24,705 nt of DNA. It comes from CBDUXT01 sp965371245 (lineage in GTDB: Bacteria; Planctomycetota; Phycisphaerae; UBA1845). The stretch lies in contig CBDUXT010000084.1 in the NCBI GenBank assembly GCA_965371245.1, forward strand, positions 1 through 24,705, written 5' to 3'. The notes under the pieces were generated by a model that did no database searches, was not told where the DNA came from, and worked only from the letters and a program-made list of their open reading frames with translations. The translations under genes were made by a program, and so were the position numbers. Below, in pieces: positions 23,821 to 24,705 of the stretch. Each line of letters starts with the position of its first letter. Position 1 is the stretch's first letter.

Positions 23821-24192
23821 ATGACCCGGACCGACCGGGTTCGTCTTGTTCGAGAGTTTACGTTCGAGGCCGCCCATCGGTTACCCCACGCGCCCGCTGG
23901 ACACAAGTGTGCTCGGCTACACGGTCACAGTTTCCGTGTCGAGTTGGTCTGCGAAGGGCCTGTCGATGCGAAGACGGGCTGGCTGATTGACTTCGGGGAA
24001 GTGAAGCGGCTGTTTGCCGCGTTCCTCGAAGAGCTCGACCATCACTACCTCAACGAGGTGGCCGGGCTGGAAAACCCAACGGCCGAGAACATCGCCCGTT
24101 GGGTATGGAACCGCGTCAAGCCCGTGCTTCCGGTTCTGTCACTGGTGACGGTGGCCGAAACATGCAGCGCCCGATGCGAGTACCGCGGATAG
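23821..24192 (+). CDS. queD: 6-carboxy-5,6,7,8-tetrahydropterin synthase (6-pyruvoyl-tetrahydropterin synthase family)
   Basis: ATG 23821 gives 123 residues, the normal length for QueD; ATGs at 23755 and 23764 in frame are possible but add a non-conserved head. Zinc ligands are His19 (EAAHRL) and His34/His36 (LHGH). The catalytic Cys30 (KCARLHGH), Asp73-His74 (LDHHYLN) and Glu113 (VAETCSARCEY) are all in place, with GWLIDFGEVK and NPTAENIARWVW between them. The enzyme makes 6-carboxytetrahydropterin from dihydroneopterin triphosphate, the second step towards 7-deazaguanine and queuosine in tRNA. No other queuosine gene is in the window. A role in tetrahydropterin synthesis cannot be excluded, but the Cys-bearing site favours QueD. 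Confidence 0.92.
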   Translation: MTRTDRVRLVREFTFEAAHRLPHAPAGHKCARLHGHSFRVELVCEGPVDAKTGWLIDFGEVKRLFAAFLEELDHHYLNEVAGLENPTAENIARWVWNRVKPVLPVLSLVTVAETCSARCEYRG

Positions 24193-24198
24193 AAAAAC

Positions 24199-24231
24199 CC
24201 GCAAGACCGGAATATTCCGACCGCCTTGCGA
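24199..24231 (+). terminator. Hairpin after queD
   Basis: An outer stem CGCAAG / CTTGCG (24200-24205 with 24225-24230) encloses the palindrome CGGAATATTCCG, starting eight bases past the stop. There is no clear T-run, so termination may be factor-assisted. The remaining bases to 24362 show nothing more. Confidence 0.55.
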
Positions 24232-24362
24232 GTTGAATGAGTGGGCGAATCCCGCTCTTGCGAAAGCGAAACCGTCAGCCGCGTGGTTGAACGACGGAGC
24301 ACACATAAGAAGCAGGTGACGCGAAAGGGTTCGGGTCGCCGTTAGTCCAAAGGAGCCTTTGA

Positions 24363-24705
24363 ATGAAACAGAAACTAATCGCCGGTGTATTGGCCCTTGC
24401 GTTGTGTTCGGTCATTTCGACCGCGTCGGCCTGCCCGCCGAAGGACAAGGACGCCAAGACGGTCTCTGGTAAGGCGCCGTGCGGCGCCCAAGCTGCCACC
24501 ACCGTAGCCGACAAGACCCCGTGCAGCGGCGCCAAGACCGCCACGACGGTCGCTGACAAGTCCTCGCCATGTAGCAAGAGTGCCAAGACCGTAGCCGCCA
24601 AGAGTCCGTGCCACGGCGCCAAGACTGCCACGACCGTAGCCGCCAAGAGCCCGTGCAGCGGCGCCAAGACGGCCACAACCGTAGCCGCGAAGAGCCCGTG
24701 CAGCG
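24363..24705 (+). CDS. Secreted Cys-containing tandem-repeat protein (3' truncated by window)
   Basis: ATG 24363 follows AGGAG at seven bases. MKQKLIAGVLALALCSVIS and then TASA-C is a clean signal peptide, with cleavage near residue 23. The mature chain starts CPPKDKDAK and then repeats a 15-residue unit of the form PCSGAKTATTVAAKS, at least five times to the window edge, with one shortened unit. Each unit brings one Cys, several Lys and Ala/Thr, so the chain is basic, low in complexity and probably extended. The frame has no stop before 24705. Codon use differs little between units, which suggests recent expansion of a 45-base tandem repeat. Possible roles are metal binding, disulfide cross-linking in the envelope, or interaction with acidic polymers; none is shown by the sequence. 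I know no named family. Confidence 0.8.
   Translation, partial: MKQKLIAGVLALALCSVISTASACPPKDKDAKTVSGKAPCGAQAATTVADKTPCSGAKTATTVADKSSPCSKSAKTVAAKSPCHGAKTATTVAAKSPCSGAKTATTVAAKSPCS

Noticed and set aside
1..24705. tRNA genes, CRISPR arrays, intact IS elements
   Set aside because: No T-loop GGTTCRANYCC-type match with cloverleaf arms, no regularly spaced direct repeats of CRISPR type, and no complete transposase were seen.

Overview
The window is GC-rich bacterial chromosome, most likely from a member of the Planctomycetota. This is inferred from gene content, not from a marker gene. The pointers are an ECF sigma factor paired with a membrane-anchored Ser/Thr kinase that carries a zinc-finger head, an H-X9-DG-like prepilin protein, a secreted FG-GAP/UnbV protein with a planctomycete-style tail, and wide intergenic gaps full of palindromic repeats. 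I see no rRNA, tRNA, CRISPR array or intact insertion sequence.

Layout. 1-866: 3' part of an M24 Xaa-Pro-type aminopeptidase. 867-2122: accessory stretch with palindromes, a lower-GC gene broken by (or read through) a -1 frameshift, and a decayed RAYT-type transposase tail between two inverted GTAG-headed REP-like hairpins. 2123-2896 (-): CPBP/CAAX membrane protease. 3332-4458 (+): ECF sigma factor overlapping a membrane protein with an extracytoplasmic CxxC thioredoxin-like domain. 4799-7222 (+): secreted FG-GAP/UnbV protein. 7795-9105 (+): secreted PQQ-type beta-propeller. 9569-10039 (-): a basic protein with no Asp or Glu at all. 10455-12739 (-): zinc-finger kinase followed by an ECF sigma factor. 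13154-14287 (+): prepilin-like protein, ending near a clear intrinsic terminator. 14539-15300 (+): coiled-coil zinc-ribbon protein. 15631-15882 (-): small FlgM-like protein. 16152-16835 (+): lipoprotein amidase. 17241-20823 (-): MFS-PlsC fusion overlapping glucose-6-phosphate isomerase. 21303-23588 (+): two tandem exported cyclophilin-FKBP fusions. 23821-24192 (+): QueD. 24363-end (+): secreted Cys-containing 15-residue repeat protein, cut by the window edge.

Themes. Many products act in or beyond the envelope: FG-GAP protein, PQQ propeller, amidase, prolyl isomerases, prepilin, Cys-repeat protein, CPBP protease. Two separate ECF modules could link envelope state to transcription: a thiol (CxxC) module and a zinc-finger/kinase module. 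The gaps hold at least four dispersed repeat families. One of them is a roughly 180-200 bp element found upstream of two unrelated exported-protein genes. The best candidates for something new are the thioredoxin-type anti-sigma candidate, the acid-free basic protein, the tandem isomerase fusions with a degenerate second copy, the Cys-repeat protein and the long dispersed repeat.
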